A stretch of 64,000 nucleotides of DNA, from assembly GCA_040779345.1 (NCBI GenBank), contig JBFONU010000001.1, positions 510,936 through 574,935 of the forward strand, in the 5' to 3' direction. The first letter of the stretch is position 1; every line of letters starts with the position of its first letter. Both the position numbers and the translations under genes were made by a program. Shown here one piece after another: positions 16,549 to 26,515 of the stretch. The notes below the pieces were generated by a model that worked only from the letters and a program-made list of their open reading frames with translations, ran no database searches and had not been told where the DNA came from. The stretch is from Thalassotalea_H sp040779345 (GTDB taxonomy: Bacteria > Pseudomonadota > Gammaproteobacteria > Enterobacterales > Alteromonadaceae).

Positions 16549-19446
16549 ATGAATAACAAGCAAGATGTCAATAACCAGCAAGAAACAGAGAATAACACTG
16601 TCACTGTTTATATCGATGACCAAGCCTATCAAGTATCAACCCAAGATAATTTGCTGGCAGGGGTCTTATCGCAAAAACTTAATCTACCTTATTTTTGTTG
16701 GCACCCGTCAATGGGCTCAGTTGGTGCTTGTCGACAATGCGCTGTAACTCAATACCAAGATGAAAATGATGAAAGTGGCCGGATAGTGATGGCTTGTACC
16801 ACTCCTGTTACTGATGGCATGCGGATCAGCTTAAAAGACAGCCAATCAGAGCAGTTTCGTGAACAAATTATAGCTGCGATGATGACCAATCATCCGCATG
16901 ACTGCCCAGTATGCGCTGAAGGTGGAGAGTGTCATTTACAAGATATGACGGTGATGACAGGTCATAGTACACGAGCATACAAAGGGGATAAACGCACTTT
17001 TAATAATCAATATTTAGGCGAATTTATTGGTCACGAAATGAATCGTTGTATCACTTGTTATCGTTGTGTTCGCTACTACAAAGATTATGCTGGCGGTACC
17101 GATTTTGGTGTTTATGGCTCAAGTAATAAAATTTATTTTGGTCGACAACAAGACGGTCAATTAGCAAGTGAATTTAGTGGCAACTTAGTCGAAGTGTGCC
17201 CAACGGGGGTATTTACCAATAAATTATTCTCGTTGCACTATACGCGAAAATGGGATTTACAATCAGCACCGTCAATATGCTCACTATGCTCAGTGGGCTG
17301 TCATACCAGTGTAGGTGAGCGTTATGGTAGTGTTCGACGTGTGATGAATCGTTATAACCCTGAAGGCAACGGTTACTTTTTATGTGATAAAGGACGGTTT
17401 GGTCTTGGGTTTGTTAATGGGTTAAGCCGCATTAGACAAACAAAAGGGATAAAACAACAATCACCTGAAAAATTAACTCGTCTTGATGTGAGTAAAGCGC
17501 TGGTTCATTTTCGCGGTAAAAGGTTTATCGGTATTGGTTCTACCAGAGCGTCTTTTGAAGCGAATTATTACTTAAAAAGCTTAGTAGGAGACAACCATTT
17601 TTGTTTAGGTTTTAATCAAAAGGAGATGGTATTTGCCAACTTGCATCAAGGGTACATTAGTCAATATCCCGCGCCGAGTATCAAAGAAATAGAACAAGCC
17701 GATTTTGTGTTAATTATCGACGAAGATGTCACACAAACAGCACCAAGAATCGCATTAGCTATCAGGCAGGCACTACGTAATAAAAGCATTGATAAAGCGT
17801 CATTAATTGGCATCCCTTCATGGCAGGATAGTGCGGTAAGAACGATTGGTGGAAAAGCACTTTCGCCTTTATATATCTTGCAAAGTCGAGCCAGTAAATT
17901 AGATGATGTTGCCGAACAAGTGCTGTTTCAAAAGTCACAAGGGACAATTGAACTGGTAAAACTTTTTACGTTATTAATTACCCGCCATAAAGAATTTGCA
18001 AAAATAGATGATGAAAATTCGACTTTATTAAATCAGCTTATCCAGGCGAAAAATCCCTTAATTGTTGGTGGTTGTAGTAGCCAATCACCGGCATTATTTC
18101 AGGCGATAATAGAGTTTATTGAAGCCATTAACCTGATGGGGAAAACGGTTAATGCCCTGATGATCCCAGAGCAGGCAAATAGCATGGGGCAGTTAGCGCT
18201 AATGGATGAGCATAGTTTATCGGTTGAACAAGTGTTAGATGCGGTGGCGTTACCTATTTCTGAGAAACCGCAACATGAAGCTCCTCCTACCCAATGGGAA
18301 AATAGACATGTTGATGGCTTAATTATCTTAGAAAATGAACTCAGTCAATTTACTGAACACCAACTGTTGCGATTAAAAAATTCATCATTAACGATTATTT
18401 GTTTAGATCACAGTGAAAATGACATTACTCAATTAGCCGATATTGTGTTACCAGCGGCAACGATCACTGAAAGTGATGGTCATCTAATCAACTATCAAGG
18501 ACAAATTCAGCGTTTTTACCAAGTACATCCTAGTATTTTGCCGATTCAAGAAAGCTGGCGGTGGTTATCGTTAATTGCTAAAGCTATTTTTTCAAAACAT
18601 CCTCTTGCGGAAGAAGCCTCTTCATTAGCTGAGTTGCATCAAATGTTTAGAAAAGTTGATAAATATTGGCCCATTGATGAGGATAATAAAGCACAAAAAA
18701 CAGCGCGTGAAACACATCGTTCAAGTGGTCGAACAGCAAAAATGGCCAATATAAATGTGCATGAAAGTAAAGTAACACAAGCGAGCGATGAGTTTAGTTT
18801 TTCAATGGAAGGAAGTGATTTACACCATACTAAAGACATGCCCTTTACTTGGTCCCCTGGCTGGAATTCAAATCAATCGATAAATCACTTCCAACAAGAA
18901 ATTTCGGGTGAGTTATTACACCAACCCCATAAACAGTTTATTGATTACCAATTATTAAAAAATAGCACGCCTTTGCTTGAGGTGAGGCAAGATCAGGAAA
19001 GTGTTTTACATGTTCAAGTTCCTTGGTATCGCAGTGAATGGCAATCACGGTTAAATCCAGAATTTACATTATTACACAAAACCAATGTTATTTATTTATC
19101 TTTTGAAGAGATGACCAAACGAGCACTTAAAGCTGGGCAATGGTTAGTGGTCAATTTAACGGTCGAGCAAACCGGAGAGTTACTCAGCACAGTCGCCTTA
19201 TTAAATGAAGATCCTCACTTATCGAAAGATTTAATTTATGGTGATATTAATGGTGTGGCGAATCAAATATATAGCCATATTGAATTAGCAGCAGCCACGC
19301 AAGAGCAAGTGAAAGTTTACTTGCAGCAGTTTCATCAAAATAAGGAAGAGGCGAATAATCTTAAAGATAAGGTATTACAAAGGCTGAAAGTTCAAGATTC
19401 TCATATCCCTATTCGATTGGTTTCTGGAGGCTTAGACGATGCCTGA
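16549..19446 (+). CDS. nuoG: NADH-quinone oxidoreductase subunit G (multi Fe-S)
   Basis: NuoG is the largest peripheral subunit. The N-terminal 2Fe-2S domain has cysteines in YFCWHP, GACRQC and MACTTP; the histidine-ligated cluster has HPHDCPVCAEGGEC; the next cluster has CITCYRC plus VEVCPTG. The extra N7 cluster ligands found in E. coli are also present (CSLCSVGC and YFLCDKG). I start at the ATG at 16549, which follows a GAGG. At 965 residues it is longer than E. coli NuoG (about 908), with the extra length mainly in the degenerate molybdopterin-fold C-terminal half. It overlaps nuoH by 8 bases. Confidence 0.95.
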   Translation: MNNKQDVNNQQETENNTVTVYIDDQAYQVSTQDNLLAGVLSQKLNLPYFCWHPSMGSVGACRQCAVTQYQDENDESGRIVMACTTPVTDGMRISLKDSQSEQFREQIIAAMMTNHPHDCPVCAEGGECHLQDMTVMTGHSTRAYKGDKRTFNNQYLGEFIGHEMNRCITCYRCVRYYKDYAGGTDFGVYGSSNKIYFGRQQDGQLASEFSGNLVEVCPTGVFTNKLFSLHYTRKWDLQSAPSICSLCSVGCHTSVGERYGSVRRVMNRYNPEGNGYFLCDKGRFGLGFVNGLSRIRQTKGIKQQSPEKLTRLDVSKALVHFRGKRFIGIGSTRASFEANYYLKSLVGDNHFCLGFNQKEMVFANLHQGYISQYPAPSIKEIEQADFVLIIDEDVTQTAPRIALAIRQALRNKSIDKASLIGIPSWQDSAVRTIGGKALSPLYILQSRASKLDDVAEQVLFQKSQGTIELVKLFTLLITRHKEFAKIDDENSTLLNQLIQAKNPLIVGGCSSQSPALFQAIIEFIEAINLMGKTVNALMIPEQANSMGQLALMDEHSLSVEQVLDAVALPISEKPQHEAPPTQWENRHVDGLIILENELSQFTEHQLLRLKNSSLTIICLDHSENDITQLADIVLPAATITESDGHLINYQGQIQRFYQVHPSILPIQESWRWLSLIAKAIFSKHPLAEEASSLAELHQMFRKVDKYWPIDEDNKAQKTARETHRSSGRTAKMANINVHESKVTQASDEFSFSMEGSDLHHTKDMPFTWSPGWNSNQSINHFQQEISGELLHQPHKQFIDYQLLKNSTPLLEVRQDQESVLHVQVPWYRSEWQSRLNPEFTLLHKTNVIYLSFEEMTKRALKAGQWLVVNLTVEQTGELLSTVALLNEDPHLSKDLIYGDINGVANQIYSHIELAAATQEQVKVYLQQFHQNKEEANNLKDKVLQRLKVQDSHIPIRLVSGGLDDA

Positions 19447-20410
19447 AATGATTTGGACGTTTATTGAAATCACTATCATCATTGCCTTACTGATCCCCAT
19501 GGCAGCAATGTTAGTGTGGGTAGAGCGAAGAATGATTGGTATTTGGCAAGATAGATTAGGGCCGAATCGTGTTGGCCCCTTTGGTATTTTACAATCATTG
19601 GCTGATCTTTTAAAAATACTCGGCAAAGAAGATTGGATCCCGCCTTTTAGCGAAAAACTGGTCTTTACCTTAGCTCCAATTATTGGCGCCGTTTGCGTTT
19701 TAATGAGTTTTGCCGTTATCCCTTTTTCGCCTTCAATTGGTGTTTCAGATCTTAATATAGGGTTGTTGTTTTTTCTTGCTATGGCATCGCTTGCTGTTTA
19801 CTCGGTGGTACTTGCGGGTTGGGCATCTAATTCAAAATATGCTCTTTTAGGGGGCATGAGGGCCGCGGCCCAAACAGTAAGTTATGAAGTCTTTATGGGC
19901 TTATCAGTGATGGGCGTTGTCTTGCTTTCTGGGAGCTTTAATTTACGTGAGATTGTTTTAGCGCAATCTGATGGCTGGTTTGTTCAGTCTCAATTTTTGG
20001 GCTTTTTTGTGTTTTTAGTGGCAGGTATTGCCGAGAGTCATCGGCTGCCTTTTGACTTACCCGAAGCTGAAACTGAGTTAACGGCGGGGTTTCATACGGA
20101 ATATTCAGGGTTGAAATTTGCACTGTTTTTCTTAGGAGAATATTTAGGTGTCACACTAATTTCAGCAATGTCAGTGGTCTTATTTTTTGGCGGTTGGTTA
20201 ATGCCTGCACCTTTAGATACATGGCTACCACCGCTGGTTTGGTTTATTGTGAAAATTGCCTTTTTTATCCTGTTCTTTATTTTGCTAAGAACGTCATTGC
20301 CAAGACCGAGGTTTGACCAACTATTACAGTTTGGTTGGTTAGTCATGCTGCCACTCGCTTTATTGAATTTACTGACAACCGCATTGCTAAAATTAATGGA
20401 GGTATTGTAA
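19439..20410 (+). CDS. nuoH: NADH-quinone oxidoreductase subunit H
   Basis: NuoH is the membrane subunit that forms part of the quinone chamber and links it to the proton channels. The conserved ERRMIGIWQDRLGPNRVGPFG start and the acidic loop ESHRLPFDLPEAETELTAGF are present, with eight hydrophobic segments across 323 residues. The ATG lies inside the end of nuoG, 8 bases after a GGAGG sequence. The stop overlaps the nuoI ATG (TAATG). Confidence 0.97.
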   Translation: MPEMIWTFIEITIIIALLIPMAAMLVWVERRMIGIWQDRLGPNRVGPFGILQSLADLLKILGKEDWIPPFSEKLVFTLAPIIGAVCVLMSFAVIPFSPSIGVSDLNIGLLFFLAMASLAVYSVVLAGWASNSKYALLGGMRAAAQTVSYEVFMGLSVMGVVLLSGSFNLREIVLAQSDGWFVQSQFLGFFVFLVAGIAESHRLPFDLPEAETELTAGFHTEYSGLKFALFFLGEYLGVTLISAMSVVLFFGGWLMPAPLDTWLPPLVWFIVKIAFFILFFILLRTSLPRPRFDQLLQFGWLVMLPLALLNLLTTALLKLMEVL

Positions 20411-20925
20411 TGTTTAGCCAATTAAGAACCATGTGGTTGGTGTTAAAGCATACCTTTACCAAAGCCGATACGGTTGAATACCCTGAACAAAAGCCCTATT
20501 TAGCGCCTCGTTATCGTGGTCGTATTGTCTTAACGCGTGAGCCAAATGGCGAAGAGCGTTGTGTGGCATGTAATTTATGTGCGGTAGCGTGTCCTGTTGA
20601 TTGTATTGCATTGCAACAAACCATTGATGATGACGGAAGAAAGCGAGCTGAATTTTTTCGCATTAATTTTTCAAGGTGTATTTTATGTGGCTTTTGTGAA
20701 GAGGCTTGCCCTACTTATGCCATTCAATTAACGCCTGATGTGGAGTTGGCGGAATATGACCGGCAAAACTTAGTTTATGAAAAAGAGCATTTATTAATTA
20801 ACGGTGTGGGTAAATATCCTGATTATAGTTTCTATCAGCAATCAGGCATTGAAATTAAAGGTAAAGCTAAAGGTGAAGGTTCACAAGAAAAACCACCGAT
20901 TGATATTAAGGGGTTGATGCCATGA
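20410..20925 (+). CDS. nuoI: NADH-quinone oxidoreductase subunit I (N6a/N6b)
   Basis: NuoI carries two 4Fe-4S clusters in a ferredoxin fold, with ligands in CVACNLCAVACP and CILCGFCEEACP, and hands electrons to N2 in NuoB. I start at the ATG at 20410 that overlaps the nuoH stop (TAATG), giving 171 residues that begin MFSQLRTMWLVLKH. A longer in-frame extension lies within nuoH and is not credible. The C-terminal tail is rich in K, G and P. The stop overlaps nuoJ (ATGA). Confidence 0.96.
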   Translation: MFSQLRTMWLVLKHTFTKADTVEYPEQKPYLAPRYRGRIVLTREPNGEERCVACNLCAVACPVDCIALQQTIDDDGRKRAEFFRINFSRCILCGFCEEACPTYAIQLTPDVELAEYDRQNLVYEKEHLLINGVGKYPDYSFYQQSGIEIKGKAKGEGSQEKPPIDIKGLMP

Positions 20926-21452
20926 TCGCTAATTTCGCTTCTATTGAAACCTTATTTTACCTTGCGGCACTAATTGCCATTGTCGCCAGTGTTAAAGTCG
21001 TCACACAAAAGAATACCGTACACGCTTTGCTTTATTTAGTGGTGTCTTTGTTAGCCGTAGCTGTGTGTTTTTATCTTATGGGAGCGCCATTTGCTGCGGG
21101 TTTAGAAGTGATTGTTTATGCAGGGGCAATTTTAGTCTTGTTTGTTTTTGCCATCATGATGTTTGGCCTAAGAAATGATGAAACTAAATATGCACCACAA
21201 AGTAAGGGCCTAACCATATGGATAGGGCCTTGTTTACTTTCGGTATTACTCTTTATTGCGTTAATTCTCTCTTTAGATAGCGCAGAAATACAACAACAAC
21301 TCAATGCTACGGTTATTAGTTCAAAAGAAGTCGGGATATTACTTTATGGTCCCTATTTATTAGCCGTTGAAATAGCCTCATTTTTATTACTTGCTGGTCT
21401 TATCGCAGGTTATCACTATGCGAAACCTGATGTACAAGGAGGTCACTTATGA
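20922..21452 (+). CDS. nuoJ: NADH-quinone oxidoreductase subunit J
   Basis: NuoJ is a five-helix membrane subunit next to NuoK. The third-helix signature LEVIVYAGAILVLFVFAIMM, which contains the pi-bulge helix used in coupling, is clear. The 176-residue length agrees with E. coli (184). It overlaps nuoI and nuoK by four bases each. Confidence 0.96.
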   Translation: MIANFASIETLFYLAALIAIVASVKVVTQKNTVHALLYLVVSLLAVAVCFYLMGAPFAAGLEVIVYAGAILVLFVFAIMMFGLRNDETKYAPQSKGLTIWIGPCLLSVLLFIALILSLDSAEIQQQLNATVISSKEVGILLYGPYLLAVEIASFLLLAGLIAGYHYAKPDVQGGHL

Positions 21453-21757
21453 CCGCTATTCCACTTGAACATGTTTTGATTTTGGCGTGCATACTTTTTG
21501 TCATTGGTTTTTTTGGTGTCATTGTCAGAAAAAATACCTTATTTATGCTGATGAGCTTAGAAGTGATGCTTAATGCTGTCGGTGTAGCATTTATTGGTGC
21601 TGGCAGTGTTTGGCAGCAGGCTGACGGACAAGTGATGTTTATTCTGATATTAACCCTTGCAGCGGCAGAGGTGGCGGTAGGGTTAGCCTTGCTTATTCGG
21701 TTACAGCAAAGGTACAAATCATTAGATGTTGACTGTTTAAGTCAATTAAAAGGGTAG
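21449..21757 (+). CDS. nuoK: NADH-quinone oxidoreductase subunit K
   Basis: NuoK is a small three-helix proton-channel subunit. Its two essential membrane glutamates appear in SLEVMLNAVGVAF and AAAEVAVGLAL. The protein is 102 residues, close to E. coli (100). It overlaps nuoJ by four bases and is followed by nuoL after an 8-base gap containing GGGGGAAG, which serves as the nuoL ribosome-binding site. Confidence 0.97.
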   Translation: MTAIPLEHVLILACILFVIGFFGVIVRKNTLFMLMSLEVMLNAVGVAFIGAGSVWQQADGQVMFILILTLAAAEVAVGLALLIRLQQRYKSLDVDCLSQLKG

Positions 21758-21765
21758 GGGGAAGT

Positions 21766-23637
21766 ATGTTATTAAGTATCTTGCCTTTTTATCCATTGAT
21801 TAGCTTTTTATTACTGATCACATTCAAAAAACGTTTGTCGTGGTTACAAGCCTCCATACTCAGTGTTGGGGCAATGTTGTTGTGTGCCATTAGTAGCTTA
21901 GTGCTATTGAACGCATTAAATAACACACCTGATGGCGTGATGACTTCACATTTATGGCGTTGGTTTTCACTAAGTGATGGGGATGGTTATGCTAGTGTGA
22001 ATTTTGCTTTTTATCTAGACGCTTTATCTGCTGTGATGATTTGTGTGGTCTCAGGTGTTGGTTTTCTTATTCATTTATTTGCCGCGGCATACATGAAGGA
22101 AGATGAAAACTATGGACGCTTTATGGCGTACATGAATTTATTTATTGTCGCGATGTTGACTTTGGTGTTAGCCGACAACTTAGTTTTACTTTATTTAGGT
22201 TGGGAAGGTGTCGGACTTTGTAGCTTCTTATTAATTGGTTTTTGGTATCAAGAAAAAGCGAACGTACTTGCGGCAAGAAAGGCATTTATTGTCACTCGTA
22301 TTGGAGACACTGCAATGGCGATAGGGCTGTTCATGCTGTTTAAGTCATTGGGCAGTGTCAATATTGTTGAAGTGAGTGAATTAGCAACGATGCAGTGGCA
22401 ACTTGGTAGTGAGCAAGCTTATTGGATTTGTTTATTATTACTCGGCGGCGCTGTTGGGAAATCGGCTCAATTACCCCTGCAAACTTGGTTGCCTGATGCA
22501 ATGGCAGGCCCAACGCCGGTGAGTGCACTGATCCATGCGGCAACAATGGTGACCGCTGGCGTGTATCTAATCGCCAGAATGAATGCTTTATTTATGCTTT
22601 CGCCTGAAGTGATGAATTATGTCGCTTGGGTGGGGGCGAGTACCTTATTACTAGCTGGCTTTGCGGCATTAGTTCAATCAGATATTAAACGTGTGTTAGC
22701 GTATTCCACCATGAGTCAAATTGGTTATATGATGTTAGCGCTAGGAGCAGGAGCTTGGTCGGCGGGCATTTTTCATTTAATGACCCATGCCTTTTTTAAA
22801 GCGTTATTATTTTTAACTGCAGGGGCGGTGATTTATGCATTACACCATCAGCAAAATATTTTTAAAATGGGAGGCGTATTAAAACGACTACCGATGGAAA
22901 GTGCGCTGTTTTTTATCGGGCTAATTTGTTTGATGGCATTACCTGGTACCTCTGGATTCTTCTCAAAAGAAGCGATTATTGCTGAGCTTTGGTCATCACC
23001 AACAGCTGGTCAGTTATTGTGGTGGTGCGCAATTATTGGCGCATTATTGACGAGTATTTATAGTTGTCGATTATTCTTCCTCGCTTTTATGGGAAAAGAA
23101 CGATTTACCCATTCGGTAGAAAAATCTTCCAGTCAGTTATTAAAAATTGCGTTACTTTGTTTGGCGGGGTTATCGCTTGTTGGCGGCTTTATGGCACCTG
23201 AATTACAGCAGGTCTTTTCAGCTAGTCATATGCAGGCGGGTAATGAGCAGCTTGAACCTAGCTGGTTGCATGCTGTCGCCATTGCTACGCCATTTATTGG
23301 TATTGCCTTTTCATGGTTTTTCTTTAAACCTTATCGCCAAAACGAATTAAAAATGTTTGTCGATGCAGAGAATCAAAGCACTCAACAGTTACTCAGTCGC
23401 TTTTGTTTTTCAGGTTTAGGCTTTGATTATTTGTATTCAGTGATTTTTGTTAGACCTTTTGTTTTTATTACGCGTTTAAATAGGCGTGATGTCATTGATC
23501 AGTTATTAATTAGTATCACCTGGTATGTAGGTCTGTGGCGTGATGTGCTGACTTATAGCCAGAATGGCTTTTTGCGCTGGTATGCCGCGGCGTTCGCTAT
23601 TGGCTTAGTGGCCTTTATTGGCGGGTGGTTATTATGA
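21766..23637 (+). CDS. nuoL: NADH-quinone oxidoreductase subunit L
   Basis: NuoL is the distal antiporter-like proton pump and carries the long lateral helix along the membrane arm. The glutamate of LGWEGVGLCSFLLIG and the lysine/histidine region GKSAQLPLQTWLPDAMAGPTP followed by SALIHAATMVTAG are present. The length is 623 residues (E. coli 613). The TGA stop overlaps the nuoM ATG by four bases. Confidence 0.97.
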   Translation: MLLSILPFYPLISFLLLITFKKRLSWLQASILSVGAMLLCAISSLVLLNALNNTPDGVMTSHLWRWFSLSDGDGYASVNFAFYLDALSAVMICVVSGVGFLIHLFAAAYMKEDENYGRFMAYMNLFIVAMLTLVLADNLVLLYLGWEGVGLCSFLLIGFWYQEKANVLAARKAFIVTRIGDTAMAIGLFMLFKSLGSVNIVEVSELATMQWQLGSEQAYWICLLLLGGAVGKSAQLPLQTWLPDAMAGPTPVSALIHAATMVTAGVYLIARMNALFMLSPEVMNYVAWVGASTLLLAGFAALVQSDIKRVLAYSTMSQIGYMMLALGAGAWSAGIFHLMTHAFFKALLFLTAGAVIYALHHQQNIFKMGGVLKRLPMESALFFIGLICLMALPGTSGFFSKEAIIAELWSSPTAGQLLWWCAIIGALLTSIYSCRLFFLAFMGKERFTHSVEKSSSQLLKIALLCLAGLSLVGGFMAPELQQVFSASHMQAGNEQLEPSWLHAVAIATPFIGIAFSWFFFKPYRQNELKMFVDAENQSTQQLLSRFCFSGLGFDYLYSVIFVRPFVFITRLNRRDVIDQLLISITWYVGLWRDVLTYSQNGFLRWYAAAFAIGLVAFIGGWLL

Positions 23638-25070
23638 TCATTTCTTTGATTATGGCAGGGCTCATGCTATCAGGTGGTTTAGCATGGTATATGGAGTCAA
23701 AAAAAGAAGGACAAGCAAAGTTTATCGCTTTACTAGCGACATTATTATTTGGTGTTAGCTTTATTATCTACCTTGTGACATCTGCGGTTAGTTATAGCAA
23801 TTTAATGTTGTTAGCAGATCATTCGTGGATAAGTGTTTTTAATATACGGTACATGATTGCACTAGATAATTTAAGCAATATGCTGTTATTACTTACCTTT
23901 TTATTATCAATTGTTGCCATACTTATTTCATGGCGGGAAATTACGCATCGACAAGGTTTTTATTATTTCAATTTACTGGCAACCATTGCTGGTATTATTG
24001 GGGTGTTTACCGCGGCCGATATGTTTCTCTTCTTCTTTTTCTGGGAAGTGATGTTACTGCCGATGACAGCACTTATTGCTATTTGGGGACATGAAAATAG
24101 GCAGTTTGCGGCAATTAAATTTTTCATTTTTACCCAAGTCAGTAGCCTACTAATGTTGGTCGCGATTATTTTAATGGCATATCTGCATCAGCAGCAAACA
24201 GGGCAATTGAGTTTTGCTTATCAAGACTGGTTGATGTTAGATATTCCACCCGAATATGCCTATTATTTGATGTTAGGTTTTTTTATCGCTTTTGCCGTTA
24301 AACTGCCGTCTTTCCCTGTCCATAGCTGGTTACCTGATGCACATACTCAAGCGCCTACTGCGGGTAGTGTGTTATTAGCCGGTATATTGCTTAAAACAGG
24401 AGCTTACGGCTTAATTCGCTTTGTAATTGTACTGTTCCCACAAGCCAGTGCTGAATTTGCCCCCATTGCTGCCGTGTTGGCTTTAGTCAGTATTTTATAT
24501 GGCGCAAAAATGGCGTTTGCTCAAACAGACTTTAAACGATTAGTGGCATATAGCAGTATCAGCCATATGGGCTTTGTGATGTTGGCGCTTTTCTCGTTTA
24601 ATGCGAATGCTTTTCAAGGGGCGATAATTACTTTAGTTGCACATGGTTTAAGTAGTGCAGCCCTTTTTGCATTTGCAGGCATGATATACGCTCGTATTCA
24701 TTCTCGTGATTTAAACCAAATGGGCGGCTTTTGGCGCTCATCTCCGGTGATGGGGGGATTTGCCTTGGCGTTTGCCGCTGCAGCTTTTGGTATGCCGGGC
24801 TTAGCTAATTTTATCGGTGAATTTTTAAGTTTAGTTGGTGCGTATCAAACATTCCCTACGATCACTATACTCGCGGCTCTTGGTATTATTGGCTCTGCTA
24901 TTTATGGCATGTTGCTATTTCAATCAAGCTTTCATGGACCCGTTAAACATAACTTGATTGATTTATCCGTGCGCGAGCGATTTATCGCCATTGGACTTTT
25001 CACCTCATTATTGGTCATTGGTATGTTTCCAAACCTGATTTTACAATTTTCGTTTAACGGGGGACTATAA
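23634..25070 (+). CDS. nuoM: NADH-quinone oxidoreductase subunit M
   Basis: NuoM is the middle antiporter-like proton pump. The channel glutamate is in FFWEVMLLPM and the lysine-rich half-channel region in AVKLPSFPVHSWLPDAHTQ and LLKTGAYG. I use the ATG at 23634 that overlaps the nuoL stop (ATGA), giving 478 residues; a GTG three codons earlier is possible but less likely. The stop overlaps the nuoN ATG (TAATG). Confidence 0.97.
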   Translation: MIISLIMAGLMLSGGLAWYMESKKEGQAKFIALLATLLFGVSFIIYLVTSAVSYSNLMLLADHSWISVFNIRYMIALDNLSNMLLLLTFLLSIVAILISWREITHRQGFYYFNLLATIAGIIGVFTAADMFLFFFFWEVMLLPMTALIAIWGHENRQFAAIKFFIFTQVSSLLMLVAIILMAYLHQQQTGQLSFAYQDWLMLDIPPEYAYYLMLGFFIAFAVKLPSFPVHSWLPDAHTQAPTAGSVLLAGILLKTGAYGLIRFVIVLFPQASAEFAPIAAVLALVSILYGAKMAFAQTDFKRLVAYSSISHMGFVMLALFSFNANAFQGAIITLVAHGLSSAALFAFAGMIYARIHSRDLNQMGGFWRSSPVMGGFALAFAAAAFGMPGLANFIGEFLSLVGAYQTFPTITILAALGIIGSAIYGMLLFQSSFHGPVKHNLIDLSVRERFIAIGLFTSLLVIGMFPNLILQFSFNGGL

Positions 25071-26515
25071 TGGACCTTCTCGCATTAAAAGCTATTACTC
25101 CTCAACTGATTATTGCTAGCGGAGTTGTTTTTGCTATGTTGCTTGTTGCTTGGCGTAGAAGCCAACAGCTTATTGCAAATTTTACGCTAGTGGTCTTAGT
25201 GTTGGCGTTAATCGCTACAAGCAATGGTTTGGGTGTTGAAAATATCTCAGTCACCATTTTATTAGCGGTTGATGATCACAGTCGTTATGCTTTTATTTTG
25301 GTGTTGTTGGCCAGTATTTCATGCTTATATTTAAGTAAAATCATGCTCAAACAAGCCGATGATGTGCATGATGAATATTACTTATTGTTATTACTGGTTG
25401 TTTTAGGGGCGGGGGTTTTAGTTGCCAGTGCCCATTTTGCCAGTTTGTTTTTAGGTTTTGAATTATTAAGTATTGCCCTCGTTGGCTTAGTTGGTTATTG
25501 CCGTAAAGCAGCATTTGCCGTCGAAGCTGGTTTTAAATATCTTATATTAAGTGCTAGTGCATCAAGTTTTATGTTACTCGGTATCGCTTTTATTTATGCA
25601 CAAACAGGGGATTTAAGTTTTGCTACTGTGGGTAATGAAAACATAGAATTAACAAGTTCATCCTTATTGTATCAATTAGGCTTTATTTTATTTTTTTCTG
25701 GTATCGCGTTTAAGTTATCACTCGTGCCATTTCATTTTTGGACGCCCGATGTTTATCAAGGGGCAAGCTCTCCGGTCACTTTATTACTAGCAACAGTTTC
25801 TAAATGTGCGATGTTTATCGTGTTATTAAAGTGCTGTTTTACCGCAGGCCATATCGTTTTATTACAAAGTGATCAGCTCTTCACTTTTGTTTCATGGATC
25901 GCTATTTTGTCGATGATTATTGGTAATAGCCTCGCACTTAAACAGCAGTCAATTAAACGATTATTAGCCTATTCATCTATCGCGCATATGGGATATTTAC
26001 TTATTGTGCTGCTGATCAGTGGCGATAAAACTATCGCTTTTGCTTGGCAGAGTGTGTTGTTTTATTTAACCGCCTATCTATTGGCAAGTGTCTCGATATT
26101 TACCGTGTTAACCTTAATGGAGCGTGGACGTGACAATCAGTTTGATATCACCATTGATGACTGTCGAGGATTGTTTTGGCAACAGCCATTATTAGCAACA
26201 CTATTAATATTCTCGGTATTAAGCTTTGCTGGTATTCCCTTAACGGCAGGATTTATTGGCAAGTTCTATTTACTTTCTTTTGCTGCTAATCAAGCATTAT
26301 GGCCGTTATTAGCCGCACTTATTTTAGGCAGTGGTATTGCTTTAGCGTATTATTTGCCCATTATTTTTAGTTTGTTTTCTCAAGGGCAGCCGGTTCAACC
26401 GGCCAAGGCTTCGTTTAGTTTGTATGATAAAGTGTTATTGAATGTATTGATTATACTCGGCTTTTCACTCGGGCTGTTTCCTGATGTTATCGGGCAGTTA
26501 CTACAGGTCATGTAA
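25070..26515 (+). CDS. nuoN: NADH-quinone oxidoreductase subunit N
   Basis: NuoN is the third antiporter-like subunit, nearest the NuoJ/K interface. The glutamate in LGFELLSIALVGL and the lysines in FKLSLVPFHFWTPDVYQGASSPV and LATVSKCAMF are visible. The length is 481 residues (E. coli 485). It ends the operon. Its last ten codons and the downstream sequence are duplicated about 1.3 kb further on (27822-28056). The operon does not show a clear terminator after this gene. Confidence 0.97.
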   Translation: MDLLALKAITPQLIIASGVVFAMLLVAWRRSQQLIANFTLVVLVLALIATSNGLGVENISVTILLAVDDHSRYAFILVLLASISCLYLSKIMLKQADDVHDEYYLLLLLVVLGAGVLVASAHFASLFLGFELLSIALVGLVGYCRKAAFAVEAGFKYLILSASASSFMLLGIAFIYAQTGDLSFATVGNENIELTSSSLLYQLGFILFFSGIAFKLSLVPFHFWTPDVYQGASSPVTLLLATVSKCAMFIVLLKCCFTAGHIVLLQSDQLFTFVSWIAILSMIIGNSLALKQQSIKRLLAYSSIAHMGYLLIVLLISGDKTIAFAWQSVLFYLTAYLLASVSIFTVLTLMERGRDNQFDITIDDCRGLFWQQPLLATLLIFSVLSFAGIPLTAGFIGKFYLLSFAANQALWPLLAALILGSGIALAYYLPIIFSLFSQGQPVQPAKASFSLYDKVLLNVLIILGFSLGLFPDVIGQLLQVM

